Below are positions 42,385 through 52,311 of a stretch of 64,000 nt of DNA, one piece after another. The notes below the pieces were generated by a model, which was given only the letters and a program-made list of their open reading frames with translations, ran no database searches and was not told where the DNA came from. The stretch's first letter is position 1. Every line of letters starts with the position of its first letter. The stretch is taken from the NCBI GenBank assembly GCA_963974125.1, contig CAXBCH010000025.1, positions 1 to 64,000 of the forward strand. The letters run 5' to 3'. Made by a program: the position numbers and the translations under genes. Source of the stretch: Haliea sp963974125 (GTDB taxonomy: Bacteria > Pseudomonadota > Gammaproteobacteria > Pseudomonadales > Halieaceae).

Positions 42385-43521
42385 TTATATCCCCAACTCC
42401 TTGGCAATAATACCGCACTGGATCTCCCGGGTACCGCCGCCTACCATGCCATGCTTCGCTTCGCGAAAGTAGCGCTCCATGTCATATTCAGGTAGCTGGG
42501 CATAGCCGCCCAATGCCTGCATTCCGTTGAAAGCCGTCTTGAACAGCACATCGGCAGCGAAGACCTTCGCCATCGATACCTCCTTGATCGCACGCTCGCC
42601 GCGGGCGATCTTGGCGGCGGCGGCGTAGACCATCAGGCGCGCGGCCTCTATCTCGATGGCATTTTCCGCCATGCGATGCTTGAGCACCTGGAAACTCGAG
42701 AGAGGCTTGCCGAACGCGTCCCGATTCTTGGTGTAGTTGATCGTGTCATCCAGCGCGGTCTGCGCGTTGCCGACCTGCGAGGCAGCAATACTCAAACGCT
42801 CCAGTTCGAGATGTTCTGCGATGTACTGCCAGCCCTTGCCCTGCTCACCTAACAGGTTTTCGCGCGGAATCCTGACGTTATCAAGAAAGAACTCCGTCGT
42901 GCCCAGGCTTTTTCGGACAATGGTGTTCATCTTTTTGATCTCAAGCCCGGGGGTATCGTTGGGCACCAAGAACAGGCTCAGGCCAGCATAGCGCTCCGGA
43001 CCTGTGCGGGCCATGAGGATAATCGCCGTGTCCGGCAGGTGCGCCCCGGAACACCAGACCTTGTTACCGTTCAACACCCACTCATCGCCCTCCAGTACGG
43101 CCTTTGTCCTGGCTGCCGCCGCGTCCGAACCCGATTGCGGTTCGCTGATCGAGATAGCGAACTTATGCTCGCCGCGCAAATACCGCGAGATGTAATACTC
43201 CTTCTGGGCTTCGTTGCCGTGGTGCACGATATTCAAGGCCGTAAACATCGAGGTCATGATGCAGGCCGCCGTGTCGAGGCTGAACTTGCCAATCGCCTCA
43301 CAGAAGATGGCAAACATGATGGGGTCGCAAGCCATGCCTCCCATCTCTTCAGGTGTCAGCAGACCCAACCAACCCTGATCGGCCATCTTTTTATAGATTT
43401 CGTCGGGAAACTGGCGTGATTCATCGTGCTCTCGCGTGTACTCCCTGCCCACTTCTTTTTCCATGAAAGAGTGCAGCATGTCGTGCCACATACGCTGTTC
43501 GTCATTAAAAGTAAAATCCAT
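42385..43521 (-). CDS. Acyl-CoA dehydrogenase
   Basis: A 378-residue FAD flavoprotein. It contains FAISISEPQSGSDAAAARTK, WVLNGNKVWCSGAHLPDTA, LERLSIAASQVGNAQ and the C-terminal MQALGGYAQLPEYDMERYF and GGGTREIQ. The family introduces a double bond between C2 and C3 of an acyl-CoA. It starts at ATG 43521, divergent from an acyl-CoA ligase, with an ACAAATGTTTGT operator-like site in the shared 144-base promoter region. Confidence 0.92.
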   Translation of the reverse strand: MDFTFNDEQRMWHDMLHSFMEKEVGREYTREHDESRQFPDEIYKKMADQGWLGLLTPEEMGGMACDPIMFAIFCEAIGKFSLDTAACIMTSMFTALNIVHHGNEAQKEYYISRYLRGEHKFAISISEPQSGSDAAAARTKAVLEGDEWVLNGNKVWCSGAHLPDTAIILMARTGPERYAGLSLFLVPNDTPGLEIKKMNTIVRKSLGTTEFFLDNVRIPRENLLGEQGKGWQYIAEHLELERLSIAASQVGNAQTALDDTINYTKNRDAFGKPLSSFQVLKHRMAENAIEIEAARLMVYAAAAKIARGERAIKEVSMAKVFAADVLFKTAFNGMQALGGYAQLPEYDMERYFREAKHGMVGGGTREIQCGIIAKELGI

Positions 43522-43630
43522 AAGGCTTCAATTATCCCCTGATTGCAGATCCTGCTATTGCGATGGACGCCGGAAACGCCGTGGCTAACGACTGGATATT
43601 GACATTATCCAACCCAGCCTTTAAGCTATA

Positions 43631-43642
43631 ACAAATGTTTGT
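43631..43642. promoter_or_regulatory. TetR-type operator, site 1
   Basis: ACAAATGTTTGT, a near-perfect palindrome (ACAAA/TTTGT around TG), 24 bases before the acyl-CoA ligase start at 43666 and in the divergent promoter shared with the acyl-CoA dehydrogenase. The identical 12-mer occurs at 61026. It would place both genes under the cluster's repressor. Confidence 0.55.
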
Positions 43643-43665
43643 TTTTGTCAACGAGCCTCGCAACT

Positions 43666-45423
43666 ATGAACGGCCAGACCGATAAAAAGACCGCAACAGC
43701 CGTCCCTCCTGCACCTGTTCGGCGGCAGGCACTGGCTGCCGTCTGGCCAGAATGGCACCCGCGCACCCTTGCCCAACACCTGGATCATGTGTGCCAACTG
43801 CACGGCGCAAAGCCGCTGCTCATCGCCGACGGCCGCCAGTACAACTACAGCGAGATTCAACAGTGGTCAATGGAGCTGGCTGCAGGTCTCCTGCACCTCG
43901 GGATCAAACCCGGCGATCATGTCGCGGTAATCATGGGGAACTACCCGGAATACATCGCCCTGAAGTTCGCCATCGCACGCGTGGGAGCGGTAGCGGTAGC
44001 GATCAATTATCTTCTCCGTCGCCAGGAGTTGAGTTACATCTTCACGCAATCGGACGCCAAATGTCTGATTACAATGGATTCTTTCGCAGACCGTGACTAC
44101 CTTGCGGACCTGGACGAACTCATGCCGGGATGGCGCCAGCACTCTGAAGGGAAAATCTACGGTGAAATCGAGCGGGTGATTGTGTTTTCTCCGAGCGGCG
44201 TGAGCAACGATGGCATTTCACTGGCAACACTTGGCACATTGGGGGATTCAGCGGACCGCGGCGAGCTTGACCGCATCGCCGGGCTCAACCTCGCGAACAG
44301 CAATTCGGATATCGTCTACACATCAGGAACGACCGGGACTCCCAAAGGGGTATTACTGCAGCACGACATGATCTTGCGGGCAGCCTACGCCTCCGCCTAT
44401 ACAAGCGGCTTCCAGCCTGGCTGGAGGATTCTCTTCTCACTGCCCATGTACCACGTCTTTGGCTATGTGGAATGCCTCATGGCTTGCACCTTCGTCGGTG
44501 GCACCATTATTCCCCATCTTGGTTTCGACCCAGCGCAAATGCTCAGCGACGCCCAAGGCTATCAGGTCAGCGAAATCATCGCGGTGCCGATGATGACACT
44601 GAAGTTAGTGGAACTGGCAAAGACCCAGGGTTTCCACTGCCCCAGCCTCGTCATCATGTTCAATTCAGGGGGAGTGTCGCCCCCCTGGCTTTGGCAAGCC
44701 ATTCGCGACGTTCTCGGCGCCAGGGAGGTTATCACCGCTTATGGTATGTCGGAAACAACAGCATCCACCTCCTGCACGTTTCCCGAGGGAGATGACCGCT
44801 ATCTGCAAGAAACCAATGGCAAACTAAAGTTTGCCGGGGTAGCGGGAGATCCAGAGCTGGAGGGCGTGCTCGCCGTCTACAAAACCATCGACCCCGCTAC
44901 CGGCGAGGACCTACCCCCGGGTTGCCCTGGCGAGCTGTTGGTAAAAGGACCCATCGTCACCCACGGCTACTACAAGAAGCCCGAGGAAACGCGGGCTGCA
45001 ATCAACACCGCAGGCTGGCTCCATACAGGCGACGTCGGCACAGTGACTGCCGACGGTTATGTCACTCTCACTGGCCGTATCAAGGAAACCTACCGCTGCG
45101 GTGGCGAAATGGTCATGCCGAGAGAGGTAGAGGACACACTGGCCCGCCATGACGCCGTAAAGCAAGCCGTTGTCGTTGGATTACCAGACCCCAAAATGGG
45201 GGAAGTGGGATGCGCATGCATCATCAGCACAAACGACGAGATTCTCGACGCAGAGGAACTCCAAAACTATTGCAGCGAAAACCTGGCTAAATTCAAGGTA
45301 CCAAAATACTTTATCTTCATCGAAGAAGCGATGATTCCGATGACAGCTACTGGCCGGCCACAAAAATTCAAGCTGGTCGAGCTCATCCAGCAGCAGGATC
45401 TCATCAAATTGGCGAGGCAATGA
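43666..45423 (+). CDS. AMP-forming acyl-CoA ligase
   Basis: A 585-residue ANL-superfamily enzyme. It shows the AMP-binding loop DIVYTSGTTGTPKGVLL, ITAYGMSETTAS, the hinge and CoA motif LHTGDVGTVTADGYVTLTGRIKE region and a C-terminal TATGRPQKFKLVEL with the catalytic Lys. It activates a carboxylic acid with ATP and CoA. ATG 43666 is preferred to 43639, which lies in the operator. It is followed four bases later by a small monooxygenase-like gene. Confidence 0.9.
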   Translation: MNGQTDKKTATAVPPAPVRRQALAAVWPEWHPRTLAQHLDHVCQLHGAKPLLIADGRQYNYSEIQQWSMELAAGLLHLGIKPGDHVAVIMGNYPEYIALKFAIARVGAVAVAINYLLRRQELSYIFTQSDAKCLITMDSFADRDYLADLDELMPGWRQHSEGKIYGEIERVIVFSPSGVSNDGISLATLGTLGDSADRGELDRIAGLNLANSNSDIVYTSGTTGTPKGVLLQHDMILRAAYASAYTSGFQPGWRILFSLPMYHVFGYVECLMACTFVGGTIIPHLGFDPAQMLSDAQGYQVSEIIAVPMMTLKLVELAKTQGFHCPSLVIMFNSGGVSPPWLWQAIRDVLGAREVITAYGMSETTASTSCTFPEGDDRYLQETNGKLKFAGVAGDPELEGVLAVYKTIDPATGEDLPPGCPGELLVKGPIVTHGYYKKPEETRAAINTAGWLHTGDVGTVTADGYVTLTGRIKETYRCGGEMVMPREVEDTLARHDAVKQAVVVGLPDPKMGEVGCACIISTNDEILDAEELQNYCSENLAKFKVPKYFIFIEEAMIPMTATGRPQKFKLVELIQQQDLIKLARQ

Positions 45424-45427
45424 TTCC

Positions 45428-45730
45428 ATGGTTACAGAGCATGTTTTGATCAAGATAAGGCACGACAGTACGCAGGATTTCATCGCCGCGATGGAGTCCG
45501 GACAAGAGATCCTTGAGGCGGCTGACGGTGCCAGGGCGGTGAGGCTTCTTCGCGGAATCGAAGACGAAAATCAGTTTCTGCTGACAATCGAATGGGACTC
45601 AGTGGAGCACCATGTTGCTTTCACCAAGACAGAGGGGTTTGCCCGGTTCGGCGCTTTGGTGGGGAAATACTTCGCGGAAAAGCCCGCAATGCAACACTTT
45701 GACGGGACTCTCAGCCGGGGAGCAGACTGA
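45428..45730 (+). CDS. Antibiotic-biosynthesis-monooxygenase-like small protein
   Basis: A 100-residue alpha/beta dimeric-barrel protein: VTEHVLIKIRHDSTQDFIAA, VRLLRGIEDENQFLLTIEWD, and HHVAFTKTEGFARFGALVG. The ABM fold acts as cofactor-free monooxygenase or binds small ligands. It overlaps the ferredoxin gene (ATGA), so it belongs to the operon with the ferredoxin and reductase. The precise reaction is unknown. Confidence 0.7.
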   Translation: MVTEHVLIKIRHDSTQDFIAAMESGQEILEAADGARAVRLLRGIEDENQFLLTIEWDSVEHHVAFTKTEGFARFGALVGKYFAEKPAMQHFDGTLSRGAD

Positions 45731-46035
45731 TGACACATGTGGTAACCGGGAATTGTCAGGCGTGTCGGTTTACCGATTGCGTCGCCACCTGCCCAGTCGC
45801 ATGTTTCCGTGTCGGTGATGATATGCTCTACATCGATCCGAAGGAATGCATCGACTGCGCAGCTTGCGTACCGGCCTGTCCGGTACAGGCCATCCATTCC
45901 GTCTACGACCTCGACGAACAGCTGCATCACTGGATCGACATTAATGCCGAAGAAGCCCCCCGGTGGCCCGTGGCCGAGGGCAAACTTGAGCCACTGCCGT
46001 CAGCTGATGCCAAACGCGAGGAATTGGGACTTTGA
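45730..46035 (+). CDS. FdxA-type seven-iron ferredoxin
   Basis: A 101-residue ferredoxin. NCQACRFTDCVATCPVACF supplies Cys ligands of one cluster, and CIDCAACVPACPVQAI the C-x2-C-x2-C-x3-C-P pattern of a [4Fe-4S] cluster. The C-terminal tail WPVAEGKLEPLPSADAKREE is typical. It overlaps the reductase gene (TTGA), forming a natural electron-transfer pair. Confidence 0.88.
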   Translation: MTHVVTGNCQACRFTDCVATCPVACFRVGDDMLYIDPKECIDCAACVPACPVQAIHSVYDLDEQLHHWIDINAEEAPRWPVAEGKLEPLPSADAKREELGL

Positions 46036-47372
46036 CCGCCCACACCGGATTCAAGGTAGCCATTGTTGGCGCCGGACCGAGTGGCTTCTATGCGGCGGAG
46101 GAATTGCTTAACAACGAAGTCCAGGTCGACATGTACGAGAAGTTGCCAGTGCCGTTTGGCCTGGTGCGCTACGGCGTAGCGCCGGACCATCAAAAGCTCA
46201 AGCTGGTGGCAAAGGTGTTTGACAGAACCGCTAGGCGGGAAAACTTTAACTTCTTCGGCAACGTCAATGTTGGTGAATCCTTGTCCTTGCAGGCGCTGCA
46301 AACCCACTATCACGCCGTGATACTCACCCACGGGGCAAGTCAGGGTCGGAAACCTGGCATCCCCGGAGAAGATCTACACGGCTGCTATACCGCGGCGGAT
46401 CTCGTCGGGTGGTACAACGGCCATCCGGATTTTCAGGATCTGGCATTCGATCCATCCTGCCGCTCCGTCGCCATTATCGGCCACGGCAACGTAGCCATTG
46501 ATATTGCCCGTATTCTGGCCAAAACACCTGCAGAACTCGCGAGCAGTGACATTACTTCCGCTGCGCTGCACCGACTTTCCACGAGCAGAATTGAAACCAT
46601 ACACCTGATTGGCCGACGCGGCCCCGCCCAGACCCGGTTTACCAGCCAGGAACTGCGCGAACTGGGAGAACTGGCGGATGCCGAGGTCTGGATAGCAGAT
46701 GACGGGCTGACGTTGAACGCGGCAAGCCGTGAAGAACTGCAGGACAAAAAGAACCTTGTTGCCAGCAAGAACTACGAGATATTCACAGGATTCAGCCGCT
46801 CTGGGACAAAACGTCGGAGGATCGTTTTCCACTTCATGAAATTCCCGGTCGCCATGTATGGCAAGGACCGAGTAGAGGAATTGCATGTCGGGCTGAATGA
46901 ACTCGAAGGAGCGGCCTTCCAGCAAACCGCCAGGGCCACCGGCGTCGAAAGCCGGATTCCCTGCGACGCGGTTGTATTCAGCATCGGGTATCGTGGCAAC
47001 GGCTTGTTGCAGTCCGGCTTCGATGCTGCGCAATCTGTCTACGTAAACACCGAGGGGCGATTGCCGAGCGGTGACGGGCTCTATGCAGCCGGCTGGATCA
47101 AGCGCGGCGCCACTGGCGTGATTGGTACCAACAAGCCCTGTGCCCAGGAAACCGTTGCATCCCTGTTGGCCGACCTCCGCACCGAGCCCCAGACTGCAAA
47201 AGCTGGAAGCGCGGCGATTCTGCCTTTACTCACGGACATTCCAACGTCCTTCTCTGACTGGGAGTCTATCGATCGCGAAGAGCAGGCAAGGGGCCAGGCG
47301 GCAGGAAAGCCACGCGAGAAGATTGTGCATATTGAGGAGTGTCTCGCTCTGACTGCGGCTAGCCGTAGGTAG
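46032..47372 (+). CDS. fprA: Adrenodoxin-reductase-type ferredoxin-NADP reductase
   Basis: A 446-residue FAD/NADPH reductase of the FprA type. It contains KVAIVGAGPSGFYAAEELL, PVPFGLVRYGVAPDHQKLK, GHGNVAIDIARILAK for NADPH, HLIGRRGPAQTRFTSQELRE and the ATP-like GVIGTNKPCAQETVASLLAD block. It moves electrons from NADPH to a ferredoxin. TTG 46032 overlaps the ferredoxin stop. It likely feeds the cluster P450. Confidence 0.88.
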   Translation: MTAHTGFKVAIVGAGPSGFYAAEELLNNEVQVDMYEKLPVPFGLVRYGVAPDHQKLKLVAKVFDRTARRENFNFFGNVNVGESLSLQALQTHYHAVILTHGASQGRKPGIPGEDLHGCYTAADLVGWYNGHPDFQDLAFDPSCRSVAIIGHGNVAIDIARILAKTPAELASSDITSAALHRLSTSRIETIHLIGRRGPAQTRFTSQELRELGELADAEVWIADDGLTLNAASREELQDKKNLVASKNYEIFTGFSRSGTKRRRIVFHFMKFPVAMYGKDRVEELHVGLNELEGAAFQQTARATGVESRIPCDAVVFSIGYRGNGLLQSGFDAAQSVYVNTEGRLPSGDGLYAAGWIKRGATGVIGTNKPCAQETVASLLADLRTEPQTAKAGSAAILPLLTDIPTSFSDWESIDREEQARGQAAGKPREKIVHIEECLALTAASRR

Positions 47373-47381
47373 CATAGATTG

Positions 47382-47398
47382 CCCTGGCGAAGCCAGGG
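47382..47398. terminator. Hairpin between convergent genes
   Basis: CCCTGGC and GCCAGGG form a perfect seven-base stem around GAA, followed by TCTGTT on the plus strand. It sits between the convergent reductase and CoA transferase genes and may end transcription from either side. Confidence 0.5.
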
Positions 47399-47433
47399 TC
47401 TGTTACCCCACCGCCACATGCGGGGTGGCGAGC

Positions 47434-48585
47434 TCACTCACTCCCCTTCTCCAGTTCTGCCAGTATCTCATCCGTATGCTCGCCAAGCGCCGGTGGCGGT
47501 CTGAACCATCCTTCACTCTGCGGGTCGAGTGGTGCACGCACCAGCGGCAGGCCATCGCTCCAGCCCACGGCTTCTGGTTGCAGAAACAGCGCTCGTTCCC
47601 GCACCAGATCTGACTCAATCGCCTCGGACACAGTGTTCACCGGCCCCGCAGCGACGTTGTTCTCCTCCAGCAGGTGCAGCCAGTGCGCGACACTTTCCTT
47701 ATCGAACACGTTCTCCAGCAGCTGATCGAGTTCCTCTCGATGAGCTATTCTTGCCGCCATACTGTTGAAACGGGAATCAAGTGCCAACTCGGGCAGGGAC
47801 ACCGCCTCGCAGAGTCGAACGAACTGGGGGTCACTGGCTGTCGCCAGGATAAAGGAACCATTGGAGGCCGCGTAAACCCGGTAGGGTACTGCGCTGGGGG
47901 CGCCCGAACCGTACTTTTCCGGATTCTGGTCCGTGGCCTTGAATCCGGCCACCTGATGACACATCAGCGTAAAGGCAGAGTCGATCAGGCTCGGACTGAC
48001 TTGCTGCGCACCGGCGCCATTCTCGCGACTGCGCAGGGCGGCCATGATGCCAATCAGCGCCCACATCCCGGTGCTGATATCAAGTACCGAGGGTGCTATG
48101 CGAACCGGCGCACCCGAGGGGTCGCCAGTAAAACTCATGAGGCCGGAGAATGCCTGCACCAGGGCGTCGTATCCCGGCTTCCTGCCGCCGATTTCACCGC
48201 TGCCAAAGGCCGAGATCGAGCAGTGGACGATACGGGGATTCAGCGCTGCAATTGTGGGGAAATCGAGTCCGAGTTTTGCCCCAACGCCCGGAGGAAAGCT
48301 GTCGATGACCACGTCGGCACCAGCAATGAGCCGCCTGATTTTATCCAGGTCTGTGGGACTCTTGAAGTCCAGCAGAAGGCTGCGCTTGTTTCTGTTTACC
48401 GACAGGTAGACCGTAGAGACACCGTTGTGCAGCGGGGTCAATTGCCGGGTATCGTCACCAAAAGGTGCCCGTTCAACCTTGATGACATCGGCACCCATAT
48501 CACCCAACAGCATTGCCGCAAGGGGACCCGCGATATTCGTTCCGAGGTCCACTACCCGGATGTCTGTGCAGGATGAGGCAAACAT
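47434..48585 (-). CDS. CaiB/BaiF family CoA transferase
   Basis: A 383-residue class III CoA transferase. RVVDLGTNIAGPLAAMLLGDMGADVIKVE is the family N-terminus, VVIDSFPPGVGAKLGLDF and GYDALVQAFSGLMSFTG follow, and the catalytic Asp lies in APSVLDISTGMWALIGI. It moves CoA between carboxylic acids. ATG 48585. It is the last gene of the minus-strand run that begins with MaoC. Confidence 0.9.
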   Translation of the reverse strand: MFASSCTDIRVVDLGTNIAGPLAAMLLGDMGADVIKVERAPFGDDTRQLTPLHNGVSTVYLSVNRNKRSLLLDFKSPTDLDKIRRLIAGADVVIDSFPPGVGAKLGLDFPTIAALNPRIVHCSISAFGSGEIGGRKPGYDALVQAFSGLMSFTGDPSGAPVRIAPSVLDISTGMWALIGIMAALRSRENGAGAQQVSPSLIDSAFTLMCHQVAGFKATDQNPEKYGSGAPSAVPYRVYAASNGSFILATASDPQFVRLCEAVSLPELALDSRFNSMAARIAHREELDQLLENVFDKESVAHWLHLLEENNVAAGPVNTVSEAIESDLVRERALFLQPEAVGWSDGLPLVRAPLDPQSEGWFRPPPALGEHTDEILAELEKGSE

Positions 48586-48683
48586 CTTCTACACCAATCC
48601 CATAATCCGCCTCTGCGGCTCAAATCTGTTCGGTATCGCGTTCCATGCGTGGATGCTCGTGTTCATTACCAGACACCCATCGA

Positions 48684-49508
48684 TCATTCGAGCCGGTCCT
48701 TCTTGTTGTACACCGGAGCACGCTTTTCCAGAGCTGCGTTGATCCCCTCCTTGAGGTCGCGAGTCTGGGTCATGGCGGCGACTCCCCAGAAACTGTTGTT
48801 CATGGAGGTCAACAGGTCCATGTGCCAGCTCTGACGAAGCTGCTGCTTGGTAGCCTCCAGCGCAAGCCTGGGATACGACGCAATCCGCGCCGCCAGGGCA
48901 ACGGCTTCTGGAATCAGGGCTTCGGGCTCCACCACCCGATTCACCAGGCCAATCTGCAGGGCACGCGCGGCGTCAACGATATCCCCAGTCAGAGCCAATT
49001 CTGCCGCCAATCCGGACCCAATGAGACGAGGCAGAAAGTAGGTGCCGCCATTGCCGGGGTTCAGGCCCAGCTTGATATACGTTTCCCCCAGTTTTGCCCG
49101 CGATGACGCCAGCCGCAGGTCGCAGGCCAGCGCCATGTCCAGCCCGCCCGCGGTGGCGCCACCGTTGATTGCCGCGATTACCGGAAGCCGGCAGTTCGCC
49201 AACTTCTGTGTGATCGGGAACAGCAGTCGTGCATTGAAAGGTTCTTCAGTTTCCGGGAGCTCTTCCTCCAGGTAGGCCTTGAATGCCCCCAGGTCAGCAC
49301 CGGCACAGAACTGTTTGCCCGCACCCGTCAGGATCAAGACGCGGTACGCGTTGTTCTCTTCAATCTGTTGCAGCGCGGAACCCAAATCCCGCGCAAGTTG
49401 TGGCACGACACCATTCCCGGCTTCCGGTCGATTCAATGTCAGTAGCACAACGCCGTCTGCCACCGACTCATAATACAGTGTCTCCAGTTCAACGCGGGAG
49501 GTCGTCAT
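48684..49508 (-). CDS. Enoyl-CoA hydratase family protein
   Basis: A 274-residue crotonase with the oxyanion segments TGAGKQFCAGADLGAFKAYL and INGGATAGGLDMALACDLRLA, and the LGETYIKLGLNPGNGGTYFLP region where the catalytic Glu lies. It may hydrate an enoyl-CoA or isomerise it. ATG 49508 is 18 bases downstream of the thiolase gene end. Confidence 0.9.
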   Translation of the reverse strand: MTTSRVELETLYYESVADGVVLLTLNRPEAGNGVVPQLARDLGSALQQIEENNAYRVLILTGAGKQFCAGADLGAFKAYLEEELPETEEPFNARLLFPITQKLANCRLPVIAAINGGATAGGLDMALACDLRLASSRAKLGETYIKLGLNPGNGGTYFLPRLIGSGLAAELALTGDIVDAARALQIGLVNRVVEPEALIPEAVALAARIASYPRLALEATKQQLRQSWHMDLLTSMNNSFWGVAAMTQTRDLKEGINAALEKRAPVYNKKDRLE

Positions 49509-49525
49509 GACGCAGTTACCTCTGT

Positions 49526-50698
49526 CTAGTCGACAAGTTCCAGAATCGTCGTCACCGTGAGGATATAGGTATCATCCATCCAGCCACCACCGTTAACCGC
49601 CATGCCCAGGCGAGGGGATTTGAGTTGCCTCGCCTCGGCGCGCTGGCGCAATTGATCGAAGATCTCTGCCACCTGGGCGCAGCCGGTCGCGCCGAGGGCA
49701 TGCCCACGAGACAGCAGTCCTCCACTGGTATTCACCGGATGTTTGCCGGTGATATCGGTGCTGCCATCACGCAGGAGTTTATGCCCCTCCCCCTCCGAAC
49801 ACAGCCCAATCTCTGCGTACTGAAGAATTTCGGCTGGAGCTGCTGCGTCGTGCAGCTCGATCAGATCCATGTCCCTCGCTCCGAAACCGGCCTTCTCATA
49901 GGCCATGCTACATGCGGGTATCACTGGAGAAATACCGGGCCCGGGACTTCCCGCCATCTCGCACGCCCTCACCGCAACCTTCGCCAGTCCATGTTGTTTG
50001 GCGAACGCGGCAGAGCAGACAAGAATCGCTGTCGAACCATCCGTGAGCGGGGCACACATGGGCAGCGTCAACGGCTCGGTAATCATACGCGCGGAGAGTA
50101 CCTGATCAAGCGACTGCCGTGTCCGGAATTGTGCGATGGGATTGAGTGCTGCATTGTTCCTGTTCTTGACGGCGACACGCGCATAATCCTCGACAGTGGC
50201 GTCCCAACTGTGCAGGTACGTCCTTGCCACTGCTGCATAAAACTCCATAAGCACGGAATTGGAACTCTTCGCTTTGGGGTATTCTCCGATTTCCGTGACA
50301 TCCGTGGATCCCCACAGCGCCTTGAACGCGCGTTCCTTGTCTGCATGATGCAGTTTCTCGACGCCAATGACCAAGGCAACATCCAGCTCGCCGTACTCTA
50401 CAGCCCGAGACGCGAGATGCAGTGCCGAACCGCCAGAAGCACAGGCGTTCTCGACATTCACCAGCGGCTTGCCAGCAAGGGCATGATAGCGCAGAACCAC
50501 CTGCCCCCGAACCATCTCCTGCTGCGCGAGCACGCCTGCCGCCGCGTTGGCGAAGAATACCTTCTGAACCTGTCCGGGGCTAATCCCGGTTTCAAGGAAT
50601 AATTTGTCCACGGCCTCGAGAGACAGGGAGCGGATACTCTGGTCCGGAAAGGAGCCGTACCTGGTGCTCGCCGCTCCGGCGATAAATACCCTACTCAT
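49526..50698 (-). CDS. Thiolase family protein (SCP2-type, with catalytic Cys)
   Basis: A 390-residue thiolase-fold enzyme: NVENACASGGSALHLASRAV carries the nucleophilic Cys, ELHDAAAPAEILQYAEIG and the terminal NTSGGLLSRGHALGATG supply the His and oxyanion residues, and NGGGWMDDT follows near the end. It should cleave a 3-oxoacyl-CoA. ATG 50698 (MSRVFIAG) is taken; the extension to 50773 overlaps the ligase gene. It follows the acyl-CoA ligase by 28 bases. Confidence 0.88.
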   Translation of the reverse strand: MSRVFIAGAASTRYGSFPDQSIRSLSLEAVDKLFLETGISPGQVQKVFFANAAAGVLAQQEMVRGQVVLRYHALAGKPLVNVENACASGGSALHLASRAVEYGELDVALVIGVEKLHHADKERAFKALWGSTDVTEIGEYPKAKSSNSVLMEFYAAVARTYLHSWDATVEDYARVAVKNRNNAALNPIAQFRTRQSLDQVLSARMITEPLTLPMCAPLTDGSTAILVCSAAFAKQHGLAKVAVRACEMAGSPGPGISPVIPACSMAYEKAGFGARDMDLIELHDAAAPAEILQYAEIGLCSEGEGHKLLRDGSTDITGKHPVNTSGGLLSRGHALGATGCAQVAEIFDQLRQRAEARQLKSPRLGMAVNGGGWMDDTYILTVTTILELVD

Positions 50699-50726
50699 AG
50701 CTCCATCCAATTCATCAACGTGTCGA

Positions 50727-52289
50727 TCAGGACTGTCCAGTGTCCGAAATGCCGGAATTGCGGTAACGCTCACGAATTTCCCGACGCAGAATCTTTCCGT
50801 ACCCGCTTACCGGAAACTCGGCAACGAAATCCACCGCTTTTGGCTTTTTGTAACCCGCCATGTTCCTGGCACAGAAGGCAATGATGTCATCGCTACTGCA
50901 GCTCTGCCCTGGCTCCAGCTGTACAACCGCCTGTACCGACTCTCCCCAGTACTCATCGGGGACACCTATAACCACTACGTTAGCAACTGCCGGATGCTGG
51001 ACGATGACTTCCTCCACTTCACGGGGGTAGACATTGTTACCGCCGGTTATGATCACATCCTTTGAACGGTCCAGGAGATACAGATAGCCCTCGCTGTCGA
51101 ATCGCCCGACGTCACCCGTATAGAGCCAGCCGTCGCGGATAGTGTCAGCAGTGGCTTCCGGGTTGCCCCAGTAACCATCCATGACCACTTCGCCGCGGGC
51201 AACGATCTCACCGATTTCACCGATAGGGAGGCTGACCCCGGCTTCATCAACACAGCGAACCTCTACATCAGTGCGGCTGCGGCCGGCAGACGCAATGCGC
51301 TCATCGCCGGTACGGATAAACAGCTCGTGTTCGGCGGCACTCATGCCCGCGATGGTGATAGGTGCCTCGCCCTGGCCATAGAGTTGAATGAAGACTGAAC
51401 CGAAGGTGGCGACCGCACGCTTGAGGTGTTCCACGTGCATCGGGGCGCCGCCATAGCAAATGCCTCGCAGGGATTCCGTTTGCCAACTATCAGTGTAGTC
51501 TTCGAGGCACTTTATGATCTGCGTGGGCGCCATGAACGCAACATGCGAGACCCGGTGCTGCGCTACCGTTGCAAACAGGGAGGCCGGGTCAAAACTCGGG
51601 TGCTCATAAATAATATTGACGGCGGCCCTGGCCACCGCCGGCAACGCTATGATGCCGCTGCCGTGGGACAAGGGTGCGCAATGCAACACCGGCTCTTGAA
51701 AACCGATGTTATAGAGATCCGCAAGGTAGTTCATGATGACCACGCGAATCGTGCGATGGCTCCACAACGCGCCCTTGGGCTTGCCGGTGGTACCCGAGGT
51801 GTAAAAGAGCCACGCGGGTGCCTCAGGCTTGAGTTCCAGGCCCGCTGCCAGGCTACGGGAGGGATCCAGTATGCCTGCCTCCTGGCCGGCGGGCGCATCA
51901 GCGGCGGTGACAATGCGGTGCTCAAGGTTCAGGAAATCGACCGCGTGAGTCTCGATACCATCACAGTACTCCGGGCCGTGGAAGAGTACCCGGCTCCCTG
52001 AGTTCTCAACGATATAGGCGATCTCCTTCGGATGCAGACGGGCATTGACCGGCACGACAATGAACCCACCCGCAAAGCAGGCGTAGATGAGCTCAAGAAT
52101 CCGCGGGCTGTTGGCCAGGCAAAACGCGACCCGGTCTCCTGGTAACAATCCCATGGCAGCGAGGTTACCGGCTATCAGCAGCGCACGTTGGTGAAACTCC
52201 CGGTAGGTGATTACTTCCTGGCCATGGATGATCGCCGGTCGATCACCGTGAAAGCGCGCCGCCTTGTCGAGGAATACGAAGGTATTCAT
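50727..52289 (-). CDS. AMP-forming acyl-CoA ligase
   Basis: A 520-residue ANL enzyme with LFYTSGTTGKPKGALWSH, QLYGQGEAPITIAG, LYTGDVGRFDSEGYLYLLDR with SKDVIITGGNNVYPREVEEV, and the C-terminal GYGKILRREIRE Lys motif. ATG 52289 (MNTFVFLDKA) is the natural start. It activates an acid of the pathway; short-to-medium or cyclic substrates are common for this subfamily. Confidence 0.9.
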   Translation of the reverse strand: MNTFVFLDKAARFHGDRPAIIHGQEVITYREFHQRALLIAGNLAAMGLLPGDRVAFCLANSPRILELIYACFAGGFIVVPVNARLHPKEIAYIVENSGSRVLFHGPEYCDGIETHAVDFLNLEHRIVTAADAPAGQEAGILDPSRSLAAGLELKPEAPAWLFYTSGTTGKPKGALWSHRTIRVVIMNYLADLYNIGFQEPVLHCAPLSHGSGIIALPAVARAAVNIIYEHPSFDPASLFATVAQHRVSHVAFMAPTQIIKCLEDYTDSWQTESLRGICYGGAPMHVEHLKRAVATFGSVFIQLYGQGEAPITIAGMSAAEHELFIRTGDERIASAGRSRTDVEVRCVDEAGVSLPIGEIGEIVARGEVVMDGYWGNPEATADTIRDGWLYTGDVGRFDSEGYLYLLDRSKDVIITGGNNVYPREVEEVIVQHPAVANVVVIGVPDEYWGESVQAVVQLEPGQSCSSDDIIAFCARNMAGYKKPKAVDFVAEFPVSGYGKILRREIRERYRNSGISDTGQS

Positions 52290-52311
52290 GAGCCTGCTTT
52301 CCTCAACACGG